A DNA stretch of 64,000 bases from Sediminibacterium sp. (GTDB lineage Bacteria > Bacteroidota > Bacteroidia > Chitinophagales > Chitinophagaceae), in assembly GCF_030695065.1 (NCBI RefSeq), contig NZ_JAUYTR010000025.1, positions 62,001 through 126,000 of the forward strand, read 5' to 3'. Of the stretch, positions 27,935 to 37,896 are shown in pieces (the stretch's first letter is position 1; the number at the start of each line of letters is the position of its first letter). The notes beneath the pieces are model-generated. The model did not search any database and was not told the origin of the DNA. It was given only the letters and a program-made list of their open reading frames with translations. The position numbers were made by a program, and so were the translations under genes.

Positions 27935-30134
27935 GTGGGCGAAGATAAATATAGTGTTTGGTTTTTTATGGTTGGCATCAAAAGAAATCGGAAATTGTAG
28001 CCGGAACCATATTAATATCATTATTTCAGCTGTAAATACCATACTCGCATCACCTATTGAATACCTTAAAGGGGTTGGACCGCTTAGGGCTGATATGCTT
28101 AAAAAAGAGTTGGAGGTATTCACTTTTAACGACTTACTTCAGCACTATCCCATCAGGCATATTGATAAAACCAAGGTTAGTAAAATAAGCGATATCAACT
28201 TTCAAACCGAATACATTCAGGTTGCAGGACGATTGATGCAATTTGATGTTATAGGAGAAAAGCGAGCTAGAAGATTGGTTGCGCAAATAAAAGATGCCAC
28301 AGGTATACTTGAATTAACCTGGTTTCAAGGAATTAATTGGGTGCAGAAAAGTTTATATGTTGGTTCAGATTATTTGGTATTTGGTAAAACCACTTATTTT
28401 AATGGGAAGGCCCAAATGGTGCATCCAGAAATAGAAGTTTTTATTCCAACAAAAATGGGAGGGGCCGCATTTTTAGAGCCTGTATATCCATCTACAGAAA
28501 AATTAAAAGCAAGGGGATTAAATGGAAGACAACTGGCTAAGTTCACCTACACCTTACTTCAACAATTAACCCCTAATGATTTACCGGAAAATATTCCCGC
28601 AAGTGTATTAAAAGACTTAAAACTTTTGGGACGTTATGAAGCTATAGCTGGTATTCATTTTCCTACCTCAGAATTGCATTTTAAAAAAGCGATGGAGCGA
28701 TTAAAGTTCGAAGAATTTTTTATTGCACAAATAAGATTACAGTTGGTACGATTGCAAAGAAATACCATTAGTAAAGGAGTCGTTTTTGAAAAAGTTGGGT
28801 CTAACTTTAATGACTTCTACCAACACTATCTTCCTTTTGCTTTAACTGGAGCTCAAAAAAGAGTCATTAAAGAAATTAGACAAGATACGGCACGTGGTAA
28901 GCAAATGAATCGATTATTGCAAGGAGACGTTGGAAGTGGAAAAACCATTGTGGCTTTATTGAGTATGTTATTAGCAGCAGACAATGGTTACCAGAGTGCA
29001 TTAATGGCACCTACTGAAATTTTAGCACAACAGCATTACCAAAGTTTAACCAGTTTGTTAAAAGAAATGCCAGTTGAAATTGCACTCTTAACAGGAAGTA
29101 CAAAAACAGCTGAACGAAGAAGAATTTTAAAAGGATTACAAGAGGATACCATTCACTTTGTGGTGGGTACGCATGCCATTATAGAAGATAAAGTACAATT
29201 CAAAAATTTAGGATTGGTAATAGTAGATGAACAACATCGATTTGGTGTTGCACAACGTGCAAGACTATGGACCAAGGCAGTTGTTCCACCCCATGTATTG
29301 GTAATGACTGCAACGCCAATACCAAGAACATTGGCCATGACAGCTTATGGCGATTTAGAATACAGCGTCATGGATGAATTACCCCCAGGAAGAATACCTA
29401 TTACTACCGTTCACAGAAACGAAATGGCTAGAGCTAGTGTAATGGGTTTTGTAAAAGAAGAAATTGCAAAAGGACGTCAAGCTTATTTTATTTATCCATT
29501 GATTGAAGAAAGCGAAAAATTGAGTTATGAAGATTTGATGCAAGGCTATGAGCAAGTAAAAAGTTTTTTTCCTGAACCCAATTACCTAATTAGTATGGTG
29601 CATGGAAGGCAACCCTCTGATCAAAAGGAAACCAATATGCAACGTTTTGTGCAAGGCAATACCCAAATTATGGTAAGTACAACGGTAATTGAAGTAGGAG
29701 TGAATGTGCCGAATGCATCGGTTATGGTAATAGAAAGTGCCGAAAAATTTGGATTGTCTCAATTGCATCAGCTCAGAGGAAGGGTAGGTAGAGGTAGTGA
29801 AAAAAGTTTTTGCATTTTATTAACGGGTAGCAAAGCAAGCAAAGAAGCCAAAGAACGTATCAATATAATGTGCGCTACTAATGATGGCTTTAAAATTGCC
29901 GAAAAGGACTTAGAAATGAGGGGCCCTGGCGATATTGAAGGAACCAGGCAAAGTGGGGCTTTGAACTTTAAGCTAGCAAGCATTGTTAATGACAAAGGGT
30001 TGTTAGAAAAGGCAAAAGAAAAAGCAGAAAAAATTGTGGAACAAGATTTGTATTTAGATTCAACTGAGAATGCTATGTTAAAAAACTACTTGTCATCACA
30101 ACAGTTAAAGCATGGCTGGAGTAAAATATCGTAA
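27933..30134 (+). CDS. recG: ATP-dependent DNA helicase RecG
   Basis: RecG remodels stalled replication forks and Holliday junctions. The N-terminal wedge domain (ILASPIEYLKGVGP near residue 40) is followed by an OB fold and the SF2 helicase with Walker A QGDVGSGKTIVALL, DEQHRFGVAQR, TATPIPRTL, and the C-terminal motif HQLRGRVGRG. The start is uncertain: the ATG at 27933 overlaps the first bases of trpS. The family homology begins around 28050, so an in-frame TTG (27972) or another weak codon may be used instead. Confidence 0.93.
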   Translation: MWAKINIVFGFLWLASKEIGNCSRNHINIIISAVNTILASPIEYLKGVGPLRADMLKKELEVFTFNDLLQHYPIRHIDKTKVSKISDINFQTEYIQVAGRLMQFDVIGEKRARRLVAQIKDATGILELTWFQGINWVQKSLYVGSDYLVFGKTTYFNGKAQMVHPEIEVFIPTKMGGAAFLEPVYPSTEKLKARGLNGRQLAKFTYTLLQQLTPNDLPENIPASVLKDLKLLGRYEAIAGIHFPTSELHFKKAMERLKFEEFFIAQIRLQLVRLQRNTISKGVVFEKVGSNFNDFYQHYLPFALTGAQKRVIKEIRQDTARGKQMNRLLQGDVGSGKTIVALLSMLLAADNGYQSALMAPTEILAQQHYQSLTSLLKEMPVEIALLTGSTKTAERRRILKGLQEDTIHFVVGTHAIIEDKVQFKNLGLVIVDEQHRFGVAQRARLWTKAVVPPHVLVMTATPIPRTLAMTAYGDLEYSVMDELPPGRIPITTVHRNEMARASVMGFVKEEIAKGRQAYFIYPLIEESEKLSYEDLMQGYEQVKSFFPEPNYLISMVHGRQPSDQKETNMQRFVQGNTQIMVSTTVIEVGVNVPNASVMVIESAEKFGLSQLHQLRGRVGRGSEKSFCILLTGSKASKEAKERINIMCATNDGFKIAEKDLEMRGPGDIEGTRQSGALNFKLASIVNDKGLLEKAKEKAEKIVEQDLYLDSTENAMLKNYLSSQQLKHGWSKIS

Positions 30135-30146
30135 CTTAAAGTAGAG

Positions 30147-33100
30147 ATGTTGAAAAATATTGGATTGATATTGTTTTTTTTGATGGGAATGCTGGGCCTA
30201 AATGCCCAGGGTTATTTAGATTTTATTGAAAACAAAGGCCAATGGCCCAGCTCTATAGAATTTAAAAGTGATTTGCCTGCTAGTGCTTTTGCATTAACGA
30301 AAACAGGTTATAGGGTTTTGCAACATCAGGTAAATGATTACGCAAGTATTGCCGAAACTACCCACCCACATGGAACAAGCATTGGTTCAGGTATCAATAA
30401 TCGAAATACTAATGAGCCAGGTAATACCCAAGAACCATTGTTAAATAAAACCTTGCGTTCTCATGTGTACGAAGTGAAATTTTTAAATGCCAATCCTAAC
30501 CCCACTGTTATAAAAGAAAAGCCTTTGCCAGGGGTGAGTAACTTTTTTATTGGAAATGACCCATCTAAATGGGCAAGTAATTGTAAAACATATCAATCGG
30601 TTACTTACCAAAATATGTATCCCAATATAGACATACGCTATTATACCAATAATGGGGTGTTGAAATATGATATTATCGTGCACCCAGGAGGAGACCCATC
30701 TAAAGTCATTTTATATTTTGAAGGAGCTGAAGGGATATCTTTAAAAAATGGAGCTTTGCAAGTAAATACTTCTGTTGGTGTTTTACAAGAAACGGTTCCT
30801 TATACTTATCAATTAACTGGTGGAGAAAGAAAAGAAGTGGAATGTGGTTATGAGGTAAAAGGAAATTTAGTCAAGTTTAAATTAAGCAATCAATACAATA
30901 GAAACAGTATATTGGTGATAGATCCTCAGCCAGTATTCATCAGTTATTCTGGAAGTAGGGCAGACAATTGGGGTTTTACTGCCACATATGATTTACTCGG
31001 AAATTTTTATGCAGGCGGAATTGTTTTTAGTGCTGGATTTCCTACTACCAATGGGGCATTTAGTCAAACCTATGCTGGTGGTGTAAACGAAGGTAGTATC
31101 ACAGGGTTCGATATGGGTATCTTAAAATTTGAACCAGGTGGAACCAACTTGATTTATGCAACTTATATAGGAGGAAATGGAAATGAGCAACCCCATAGTT
31201 TGGTTGCAGACGCTGCAGGAAATGTAGTCATTGCAGGAAGAACCTCTTCTGGGAATAATTATCCTACCGTTAGTACGTTTCCATTATACGGTTCTGGAGG
31301 AGGGTTATTCGATATCGTATTAACTAAATTAAATAGCGCTGGTACAGCATTAATAGGATCTCTTAGAATTGGTGGATCAGGAAGAGACGGCGTAAATATT
31401 AGACCCAACTATGAATCTCCATTAGGCCCTGAAACAACTAGAAGAAATTATGGGGATGATGCTAGAAGTGAAGTCATTTTTGATAATCAAGGAAATATTT
31501 TATTGGCTTCTGTTACACAATCAACCGACTTTCCAACAAGTGCAAATGCATTTCAACGAGTTCGTGGTACAACAAGAACTGCTCCTGATGCAAGATTTCA
31601 AGATGGGGTATTAATAAAATTGAATGCCAATTTATCAAGTGTAATATTCTCCAGTTTTTTAGGAGGTGGAGACGACGATGCTGCATTTGTTTTGGCCATT
31701 AATCCTGCCAATCAAAATATATATGTAGCAGGAGCCACGTCTAGTATAGATATGCCGGCAAGGCAAAATGCGGCGCCTAAATTTCAAAATACCAATGGTC
31801 CAGTGGATGGGTTTATCAGCATTATTACACCCGATGGCGCTAATATCATTAGTACGAGTTTTATTGGGACAGATCGGGTAGACGTAATATTTGGTATTCA
31901 ATTTGACAGACAAGGTTATCCTTATATTGTGGGTACTACAACAGGAGTGTTCAATCCAATTAATTCACCTTATAATAATAATAATCCTGGACAAGCATCT
32001 GGCAAACAATTTATAGCCAAATTGCAACCAGACCTTTCCGACTTTATTTATCTAACTAATTTTGGTTCAAGCGGCGCTACCATTCCGAATCTTTCTATAT
32101 CGGCATTCTTAGTAGACAGATGTGGTAATGTGTATGTATCAGGATGGGGTGGTAGTAATATCAATAGTTTTCAAACAGCACCATTGGCCAATATGCCATT
32201 AACTCCTGATGCATATCAATCTGGAACAGATGGAGCAGATTTTTATTTCTTTGTTCTAGAAAGAGATGCGCAAAGACAATTGTATGGTTCTTATTTTGGA
32301 CAAACGGGTGGATTTGCGGATCACGTAGATGGCGGTACCAGTAGGTTTGATCCGAATGGCACTATTTATCAATCTATTTGTTCATGCAGAAGAACGGGAG
32401 ATCCTAGTAGACCGATTGTTGGTACCGGGGGTGCATGGTCTACTACCAATAGAAGCAATTCATGTAATTTATTAGCCATTAAAATTGCATTTAATTTAGC
32501 AGGTGTTGGCGGGGGGATTAAAACCGCTATCAACGGGGTAGCGCGTGATACGTCGGGTTGTGTTCCACTCACCGTTGTTTTTTCAGATACACTTGAACTG
32601 GCAAAAACCTATCGATGGGATTTTAATGATGGTTCCCCAGAAGTAACAACCAATAATCCTTCTGTTACCCATACTTTTAATAATGTTGGGTTGTATAATG
32701 TAAGATTGATTGCCATTGATTCTGCATCATGTAATATTAGTGATACGTCTTATGTAAGAATGCGTGTAAGAGCAGACGAAGCCATTTTAGCTTTTACGCC
32801 CAATAAATTGTTGCCTTGCGAATCTTTAACTTATCGGTTTGATAATAATTCCATTGCTCCAAAACCCTTTGGTGCCAATGCTTTTCGTTGGGATTTTGGA
32901 GATGGAACCAGGCAAGTTGCTTCGTTTGGTCCGGTAACTCATACTTATGCTACAGCGGGTTCTTATAATGTGCGATTGATTTTAATTGATACCAGTTTTT
33001 GCAATGAGTTTGATAGTGTAGGCATTCAATTGCGCATATCCCCTTTGGTGAAAGCGCAGTTTGAAACACCCTCTTTAGGTTGTGTGCCGTATACAGCTGT

Positions 33101-33815
33101 ATTCAACAATACATCATTAGCTGGTAGAACATTCCGCTGGGATTTTGGTGATGGCAATACTTCTACCCAAACGTCGCCACAACATTTGTATGCATCAGTT
33201 GGTACTTATACAATTAAATTAGTAGCCGTTGATTCCTCTACTTGTAATATTGCTGATAGTACGGTTTTTACAATTGCTGTAAGAGATAACCCAACTGCAG
33301 GCATAAGTTTTAGCCCCGATCCAACTGAAGCGAATACCCCTGTAACATTTACCAACAATAGCTTTGGAGCCAATAGATACAAATGGTTGTTTGGTGATGG
33401 AGATACATTAAATACGCTAAGAACTGACACAACAGTTCGTCATCTTTACAATGCAAGTGGAACTTATAATGCATGTGTGATTGCCTATAACGACGCTGGT
33501 TGTGCAGATACGAGTTGTGTGCCTGTTCCTGTAACCATTGTTCCTGGTTTTAATGTGGCCAATGCGTTTTCACCTAATGGAGATGGAACCAATGATAAAA
33601 TATTCGTGCGAGGGTTTGGAATTGTAAAAATGACTTGGAAAATATACAATCGTTGGGGTAAGCTGGTTTATATAGGAACCAGTCAATCGGAAGGATGGGA
33701 TGGCAGGTACAATGGAAAATTACAACCACAAGAAGTATATCATTACACGCTTGAATTAGAATTTAGTGATAAAGAGAGAGCTACTAAAAAAGGAGATATA
33801 ACACTATTGAGATAA
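30147..33815 (+). CDS. Large secreted PKD-repeat protein with T9SS type B tail
   Basis: A 1222-residue surface or extracellular protein. A signal peptide (residues 1-21, ending LNAQG) is followed by a DUF7948-like domain (YLDFIENKGQWP) and several SBBP-like beta-propeller segments (YIGGNGNEQPHSLVAD, FLGGGDDDAAFVLAIN, IGTDRVDVIFGI). Four PKD domains then occupy about residues 800-1135 (marked by YRWDFNDGSP, FRWDFGDGT, FRWDFGDGN, YKWLFGDGD). The end is a CHU_C/gliding-motility tail (FSPNGDGTNDKIFVRGFG, IYNRWGKLVY, GWDGRYNGK). It overlaps the next gene by one base; PorP-type partners usually pair with type B substrates. Confidence 0.92.
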   Translation: MLKNIGLILFFLMGMLGLNAQGYLDFIENKGQWPSSIEFKSDLPASAFALTKTGYRVLQHQVNDYASIAETTHPHGTSIGSGINNRNTNEPGNTQEPLLNKTLRSHVYEVKFLNANPNPTVIKEKPLPGVSNFFIGNDPSKWASNCKTYQSVTYQNMYPNIDIRYYTNNGVLKYDIIVHPGGDPSKVILYFEGAEGISLKNGALQVNTSVGVLQETVPYTYQLTGGERKEVECGYEVKGNLVKFKLSNQYNRNSILVIDPQPVFISYSGSRADNWGFTATYDLLGNFYAGGIVFSAGFPTTNGAFSQTYAGGVNEGSITGFDMGILKFEPGGTNLIYATYIGGNGNEQPHSLVADAAGNVVIAGRTSSGNNYPTVSTFPLYGSGGGLFDIVLTKLNSAGTALIGSLRIGGSGRDGVNIRPNYESPLGPETTRRNYGDDARSEVIFDNQGNILLASVTQSTDFPTSANAFQRVRGTTRTAPDARFQDGVLIKLNANLSSVIFSSFLGGGDDDAAFVLAINPANQNIYVAGATSSIDMPARQNAAPKFQNTNGPVDGFISIITPDGANIISTSFIGTDRVDVIFGIQFDRQGYPYIVGTTTGVFNPINSPYNNNNPGQASGKQFIAKLQPDLSDFIYLTNFGSSGATIPNLSISAFLVDRCGNVYVSGWGGSNINSFQTAPLANMPLTPDAYQSGTDGADFYFFVLERDAQRQLYGSYFGQTGGFADHVDGGTSRFDPNGTIYQSICSCRRTGDPSRPIVGTGGAWSTTNRSNSCNLLAIKIAFNLAGVGGGIKTAINGVARDTSGCVPLTVVFSDTLELAKTYRWDFNDGSPEVTTNNPSVTHTFNNVGLYNVRLIAIDSASCNISDTSYVRMRVRADEAILAFTPNKLLPCESLTYRFDNNSIAPKPFGANAFRWDFGDGTRQVASFGPVTHTYATAGSYNVRLILIDTSFCNEFDSVGIQLRISPLVKAQFETPSLGCVPYTAVFNNTSLAGRTFRWDFGDGNTSTQTSPQHLYASVGTYTIKLVAVDSSTCNIADSTVFTIAVRDNPTAGISFSPDPTEANTPVTFTNNSFGANRYKWLFGDGDTLNTLRTDTTVRHLYNASGTYNACVIAYNDAGCADTSCVPVPVTIVPGFNVANAFSPNGDGTNDKIFVRGFGIVKMTWKIYNRWGKLVYIGTSQSEGWDGRYNGKLQPQEVYHYTLELEFSDKERATKKGDITLLR

Positions 33816-34840
33816 TGCTAAAAAGAATTTACATATATAGTCTCTTTATTGTTGCAATATTTGGGCAACGCCAACTGCACGCGCAAGCATTAAATTATTC
33901 ACAGTATTACAATGCTCCGTTGTTAACCAATCCTGCTAACACAGGGTTTAATCCAGATTACGATTATAGAGCTGGGATGAATTATAGAACCCAATGGGCT
34001 TCTGTTGGAACACCATATAAAACCATGGGGGTATGGGCTGATGCCAAATTATTTGCCAACCGTTTTGAAAATGGTTGGATGGGCATTGGAGGATCTATTA
34101 TTAAAGATGTTGCAGGCGCCGGACAACTCACTTCAACTGGGGCTGCAGTATCAATAGCTTGGCATCAAATGTTGGGTTATAATAGTTTGTTGAGTGCGGG
34201 CTTTAGTGCAGGCATAACTTCAAAAAGAGTAGATCTTTCTAAACTTAATTTTGATAATCAATGGAACGGTAAATTCTTTGATATTACCATTCCTACATTT
34301 GAGCCCTTTGCATTTAGCCAAGTAGGTTATTTAGATTTGAACATGGGGCTGAACTATGCTTATTTTGCTTCCGAGAATTTTTATTTTAATGCTGGCGTCT
34401 CTATCATGCATTTGAATGGTCCTAAAGAAAGTTTTTTTGCTCCCAGTGTGAGTGATGCAAGGGTTCCAATGCGATATAATTTTTTCGCCAACGCCAGTTT
34501 AAAAATGGACAACTTATGGATTCTAAACCCCAACGTATATTATAGTTCGGTCATCAACAAAAGTGAATTGGTAATGGGTATGAATGCCAATAGAAATATC
34601 AGCGGAGATGGTATGCAACAAATGATTTTAGGACTTTATTATAGAACAGGAGACGCCATTATTCCAATGGTTGGATACCAAGTAAACGACCTGAAAATTA
34701 CTGTTAACTATGATGCCACTATTTCTGGACTAAGTAATTTGAATGGGTCTAGAGGGGCTTATGAATTGTCTATCATTAAACAAGGAATTTTTCCAAGTTC
34801 ACAGGGCAGGTCGGTTAAATGTCCTACAGTGCGGTTTTAA
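33815..34840 (+). CDS. PorP/SprF family type IX secretion outer-membrane protein
   Basis: A 341-residue outer-membrane barrel of the PorP/SprF family, which helps secrete or anchor specific T9SS substrates. A signal peptide (about residues 1-24, ending LHAQA) precedes the family opening LNYSQYYNAPLLTNPANTGFN, and glycine-rich beta strands follow to the C-terminus. The start overlaps the stop of the PKD/CHU_C gene by one base (TAATG), making it the probable dedicated partner of that substrate. Confidence 0.92.
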   Translation: MLKRIYIYSLFIVAIFGQRQLHAQALNYSQYYNAPLLTNPANTGFNPDYDYRAGMNYRTQWASVGTPYKTMGVWADAKLFANRFENGWMGIGGSIIKDVAGAGQLTSTGAAVSIAWHQMLGYNSLLSAGFSAGITSKRVDLSKLNFDNQWNGKFFDITIPTFEPFAFSQVGYLDLNMGLNYAYFASENFYFNAGVSIMHLNGPKESFFAPSVSDARVPMRYNFFANASLKMDNLWILNPNVYYSSVINKSELVMGMNANRNISGDGMQQMILGLYYRTGDAIIPMVGYQVNDLKITVNYDATISGLSNLNGSRGAYELSIIKQGIFPSSQGRSVKCPTVRF

Positions 34841-34883
34841 GTGCTCCAAACTTTATATATTGCGTGTCTCAATTAAGATACGC

Positions 34884-36173
34884 ATGAAATACCAGCCACT
34901 AGATCCAGCTATTTTTATCAATAATCGAAAGCGATTTGTTAGCCATATGCTTCCAAACAGTATTGCTGTTTTTGTGAGCAATGATGAATGGCCCAGCAAT
35001 GGCGATGCTTTGAATTCTTTTAAGCAAAACAGTGATTTATATTGGTTAAGTGGAATTGTGCAAGAAGATTCGATGGTAATACTTTTTCCAGATAATCCAG
35101 ATCCTAAGTTCAGAGAAGTATTGGTGTTGGTTCGTCCCAACGAATTAAAAGAAAAATGGGATGGTAAAAGATTAAGATCGGGTGAAGCAAAAGCAATTTC
35201 TGGAATGGCCACGGTGGTTTGGTTAGATAGCTTAGATGCTTTATTACAAGGATGGATTCATTTAGCAGATACTATTTATTTAGACAGTAACGAAAATGAT
35301 CGGAAAGCAACTGCAATTAGATCCAGAGAATATCGCTTTATTGATGAAATGAAAGCGCATTATCCATTGCATCATTTTATGCGTGCGGCAAAAATTATGA
35401 AAGAATTGCGTGCCATTAAATCAAAAGAAGAAATAGTGGTAGTGCAAAAAGCCATAGATATTACCGATAATACTTTTAGAAGGTTGATGAAGTTTATACA
35501 ACCTGGCGTAAACGAATGTGAAATAGAAGCAGAAATTTGGCATAGCTTTTTAAGTCAAAGAGCTACTGGTCCGGCCTATGGAAGTATTATTGCCAGTGGT
35601 GACAATGCAAGAACCTTACATTATGTTTCTAATAATGCAGAATGTAAAGACGGTGATTTAATCCTGATGGATTTTGGTGCAGAATATGGAGGGTATTGCG
35701 CAGATTTAACTAGAACCATTCCAGTGAATGGAAAATTTACTCGCAGACAAAAAACAGTGTACAATGCTTGTTTGCATTTGCACAATTATGCCAAGTCTAT
35801 TTTGAAACCAGGCATTAGTATTCTTGATTATACCGATAAAGTAGGGGAGGAAGCAACCCAACAATTTTTAAAAATTGGCTTACTAAAAAAGTCGGATGTT
35901 AAAAATGAAGACAAAGAAAACAGGGCATATCGCAAGTATTTATATCATGGAATATCTCATCATTTAGGCATTGATGTGCACGATTTAGGAACCAGAACAG
36001 CACCAATAAAAGCAGGCATGTTGTTTACTATTGAACCTGGTATATATATTGAAGAAGAACAGATGGGTGTGCGAATAGAAAACAATTTTTGGATTACCAA
36101 GAACGGTAATACCGATTTAATGAAAAATATTCCGATTACAGTAGAAGAGATTGAATCATACATGAAGCGATAA
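34884..36173 (+). CDS. pepP: Xaa-Pro aminopeptidase P (M24 family)
   Basis: A 429-residue metallopeptidase that removes N-terminal residues preceding proline. The AMP_N domain (about residues 8-130) is followed by the pita-bread catalytic domain with metal ligands in DFGAEYGGYCADLTRT (two Asp), ISHHLGIDVHD (His), TIEPGIYI (Glu) and GVRIENNF (Glu). The ATG at 34884 starts the family homology; the upstream extension overlaps the PorP gene. It is followed three bases later by pssA. Confidence 0.92.
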   Translation: MKYQPLDPAIFINNRKRFVSHMLPNSIAVFVSNDEWPSNGDALNSFKQNSDLYWLSGIVQEDSMVILFPDNPDPKFREVLVLVRPNELKEKWDGKRLRSGEAKAISGMATVVWLDSLDALLQGWIHLADTIYLDSNENDRKATAIRSREYRFIDEMKAHYPLHHFMRAAKIMKELRAIKSKEEIVVVQKAIDITDNTFRRLMKFIQPGVNECEIEAEIWHSFLSQRATGPAYGSIIASGDNARTLHYVSNNAECKDGDLILMDFGAEYGGYCADLTRTIPVNGKFTRRQKTVYNACLHLHNYAKSILKPGISILDYTDKVGEEATQQFLKIGLLKKSDVKNEDKENRAYRKYLYHGISHHLGIDVHDLGTRTAPIKAGMLFTIEPGIYIEEEQMGVRIENNFWITKNGNTDLMKNIPITVEEIESYMKR

Positions 36174-36174
36174 T

Positions 36175-36936
36175 ATGAAGCAACAAATTCCCAACTGTTT
36201 TACCCTAATCAATTTATTTTTAGGCGCAACAGCAATACTATATATTTTACAACCCGGTTTGGCTTACCATGCCGACGGAGATGGGTTGGTTACTATTCCT
36301 GAGAAAATGATGGTAGCAAGTTGGCTTATTTTCGGTGCTGCACTAATAGATTTTTTAGATGGATTTGTAGCACGCTGGATGAACTGTAGTTCAGAAATGG
36401 GGAAACAATTAGACTCTTTGGCCGATGTAGTGAGTTTTGGTGTTGCACCAGGTTTAATGGTGTTGCAATTCTTGCGATTTTCTTATGCCAGTAAAGAAGG
36501 GGGCTTAGATATTTCAATTGCTTTTTTACTCCCAGCATTGTTGATTCCTTGTGCAGGGGCCTTTCGTTTAGCACGTTTTAACTTAGATCAGTCTAAATCA
36601 ACTGGATTCAAAGGCATCCCCATTCCGGCTGCGGGGATATTAATTGCCTCTTTTCCATTGGTGAACTGGTATGCAACTGATGCTTGGGTGTTAGACCTAT
36701 TATTAAGCAAATGGCTATGGTATGGTTTAATTGTTTTGTTAAGCCTGGGTATGGTTTCCACAGTGCCCATGCTGGCACTTAAGTTCAGTGGATTATCGTT
36801 TAAGAAAATATTACCTTTTTTAATCATTTTAGCGATTGCCCTACCTGTGGCCTTCCTTTTTGGATGGCTGGCAATTTCCGCGGGATTTATTGCGTATGTA
36901 ATTCTATCTTTGTTGTTTAAACCAACCGAATCATGA
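36175..36936 (+). CDS. pssA: CDP-diacylglycerol-serine O-phosphatidyltransferase
   Basis: A 253-residue membrane enzyme that makes phosphatidylserine, the precursor of phosphatidylethanolamine. The CDP-alcohol phosphatidyltransferase motif DGxxARx8Gx3Dx3D is intact (LDGFVARWMNCSSEMGKQLD followed by SLAD). About seven membrane segments are predicted by eye, starting with NCFTLINLFLGATAILYIL. It overlaps purS by four bases (ATGA). Confidence 0.93.
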   Translation: MKQQIPNCFTLINLFLGATAILYILQPGLAYHADGDGLVTIPEKMMVASWLIFGAALIDFLDGFVARWMNCSSEMGKQLDSLADVVSFGVAPGLMVLQFLRFSYASKEGGLDISIAFLLPALLIPCAGAFRLARFNLDQSKSTGFKGIPIPAAGILIASFPLVNWYATDAWVLDLLLSKWLWYGLIVLLSLGMVSTVPMLALKFSGLSFKKILPFLIILAIALPVAFLFGWLAISAGFIAYVILSLLFKPTES

Positions 36937-37181
36937 AGTTTGAAGTAGCCATTAATGTAATGCCATTGAAAGATTTATTAGATCCACAAGGTAAAGCCGT
37001 GTTGGGTGGATTGGCTAATTTGGGCATTACCGAGGTAAAAGATGTAAGAGTAGGTAAACATATTACTTTATCGGTTGAAGCAGCTTCAGCAGAAGAAGCA
37101 AAAGCCATTGCAGAAAATGCCAGCAAGCAATTATTGGCCAATCAAGTAATGGAACATTTTGAGATTACCATAAACGGTTAA
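36933..37181 (+). CDS. purS: Phosphoribosylformylglycinamidine synthase subunit PurS
   Basis: An 82-residue small subunit of the three-part FGAM synthase (PurS-PurL-PurQ), which acts in purine biosynthesis. The fold signature MPLKDLLDPQGKAVLGGLANLGI and KDVRVGKHITLSVE match the family. Its start overlaps the pssA stop by four bases. The purL and purQ subunits are not in the window, so PurS is separated from its partners here. Confidence 0.9.
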   Translation: MKFEVAINVMPLKDLLDPQGKAVLGGLANLGITEVKDVRVGKHITLSVEAASAEEAKAIAENASKQLLANQVMEHFEITING

Positions 37182-37182
37182 T

Positions 37183-37848
37183 TTGCTTTATTTAGTTCCT
37201 ACACCTTTAGGCAACCTAAAGGATATCACCTTGCGTTCACTAGAAATCTTGAATTTAGTGGACCTGATTTTATGTGAAGACACGCGCACTTCTTCTAAAT
37301 TATTGCAGCATTATAATATTCAGAAACCGCTGTCTCCTTATCATCAACACAACGAACATAAAATTGTATCGCATTTGGCCGATCAGTTAGAAGCGGGTAA
37401 AATAATGGCCTTAATTACCGATGCAGGAACACCTGGTATTTCAGATCCTGCTTTTTTATTGGTAAGAGAATGCATCAAAAGAAATATTCGGGTAGAGTGT
37501 TTGCCTGGTGCAGCAGCATTTGTACCTGCATTAGTGAATAGTGGTCTTCCTACCAATCGATTTGTGTTTGAGGGTTTTATTCCTATAAAAAAAGGCAGGC
37601 AAACCTTATTAAAACAGTTGTCAACCGAAGAGCGAACCATGATTTTTTATGAGAGCCCTATGCGATTAGTTAAAACGCTCGAAGACATGGCACAATATTT
37701 TGGGGAGGACCGCAACTGTTCAGTTGCTAGAGAGCTCACCAAAATGTTTGAGGAGAATAAAAGAGGAACGCTTAAAGAAGTAGCCGAATATTTTAAATCA
37801 AAATCGGTGAAAGGGGAAATTGTATTGGTGGTAGCAGGTGCAGACTAA
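37183..37848 (+). CDS. rsmI: 16S rRNA (cytidine-1402-2'-O)-methyltransferase
   Basis: A 221-residue methyltransferase that modifies C1402 in the decoding centre. The family opening LYLVPTPLGNLKDITLRSLE, CEDTRTSSKLL, ALITDAGTPGISDP and GFIPIKKGRQ are all present. The start codon is TTG at 37183, one base after the purS stop; no ATG lies near the family N-terminus. The Bacteroidota form lacks the extra C-terminal segment of the E. coli protein, consistent with this length. Confidence 0.92.
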   Translation: MLYLVPTPLGNLKDITLRSLEILNLVDLILCEDTRTSSKLLQHYNIQKPLSPYHQHNEHKIVSHLADQLEAGKIMALITDAGTPGISDPAFLLVRECIKRNIRVECLPGAAAFVPALVNSGLPTNRFVFEGFIPIKKGRQTLLKQLSTEERTMIFYESPMRLVKTLEDMAQYFGEDRNCSVARELTKMFEENKRGTLKEVAEYFKSKSVKGEIVLVVAGAD

Positions 37849-37896
37849 TACTTATTGCAATATATTTATACTCAATTACTACCTAACGATAATAAA

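Noticed and set aside
27935..28123. 60-residue N-terminal extension of trpS
   Set aside because: It runs through the 5' region of recG and does not match tryptophanyl-tRNA synthetases; the family homology begins at 27934.
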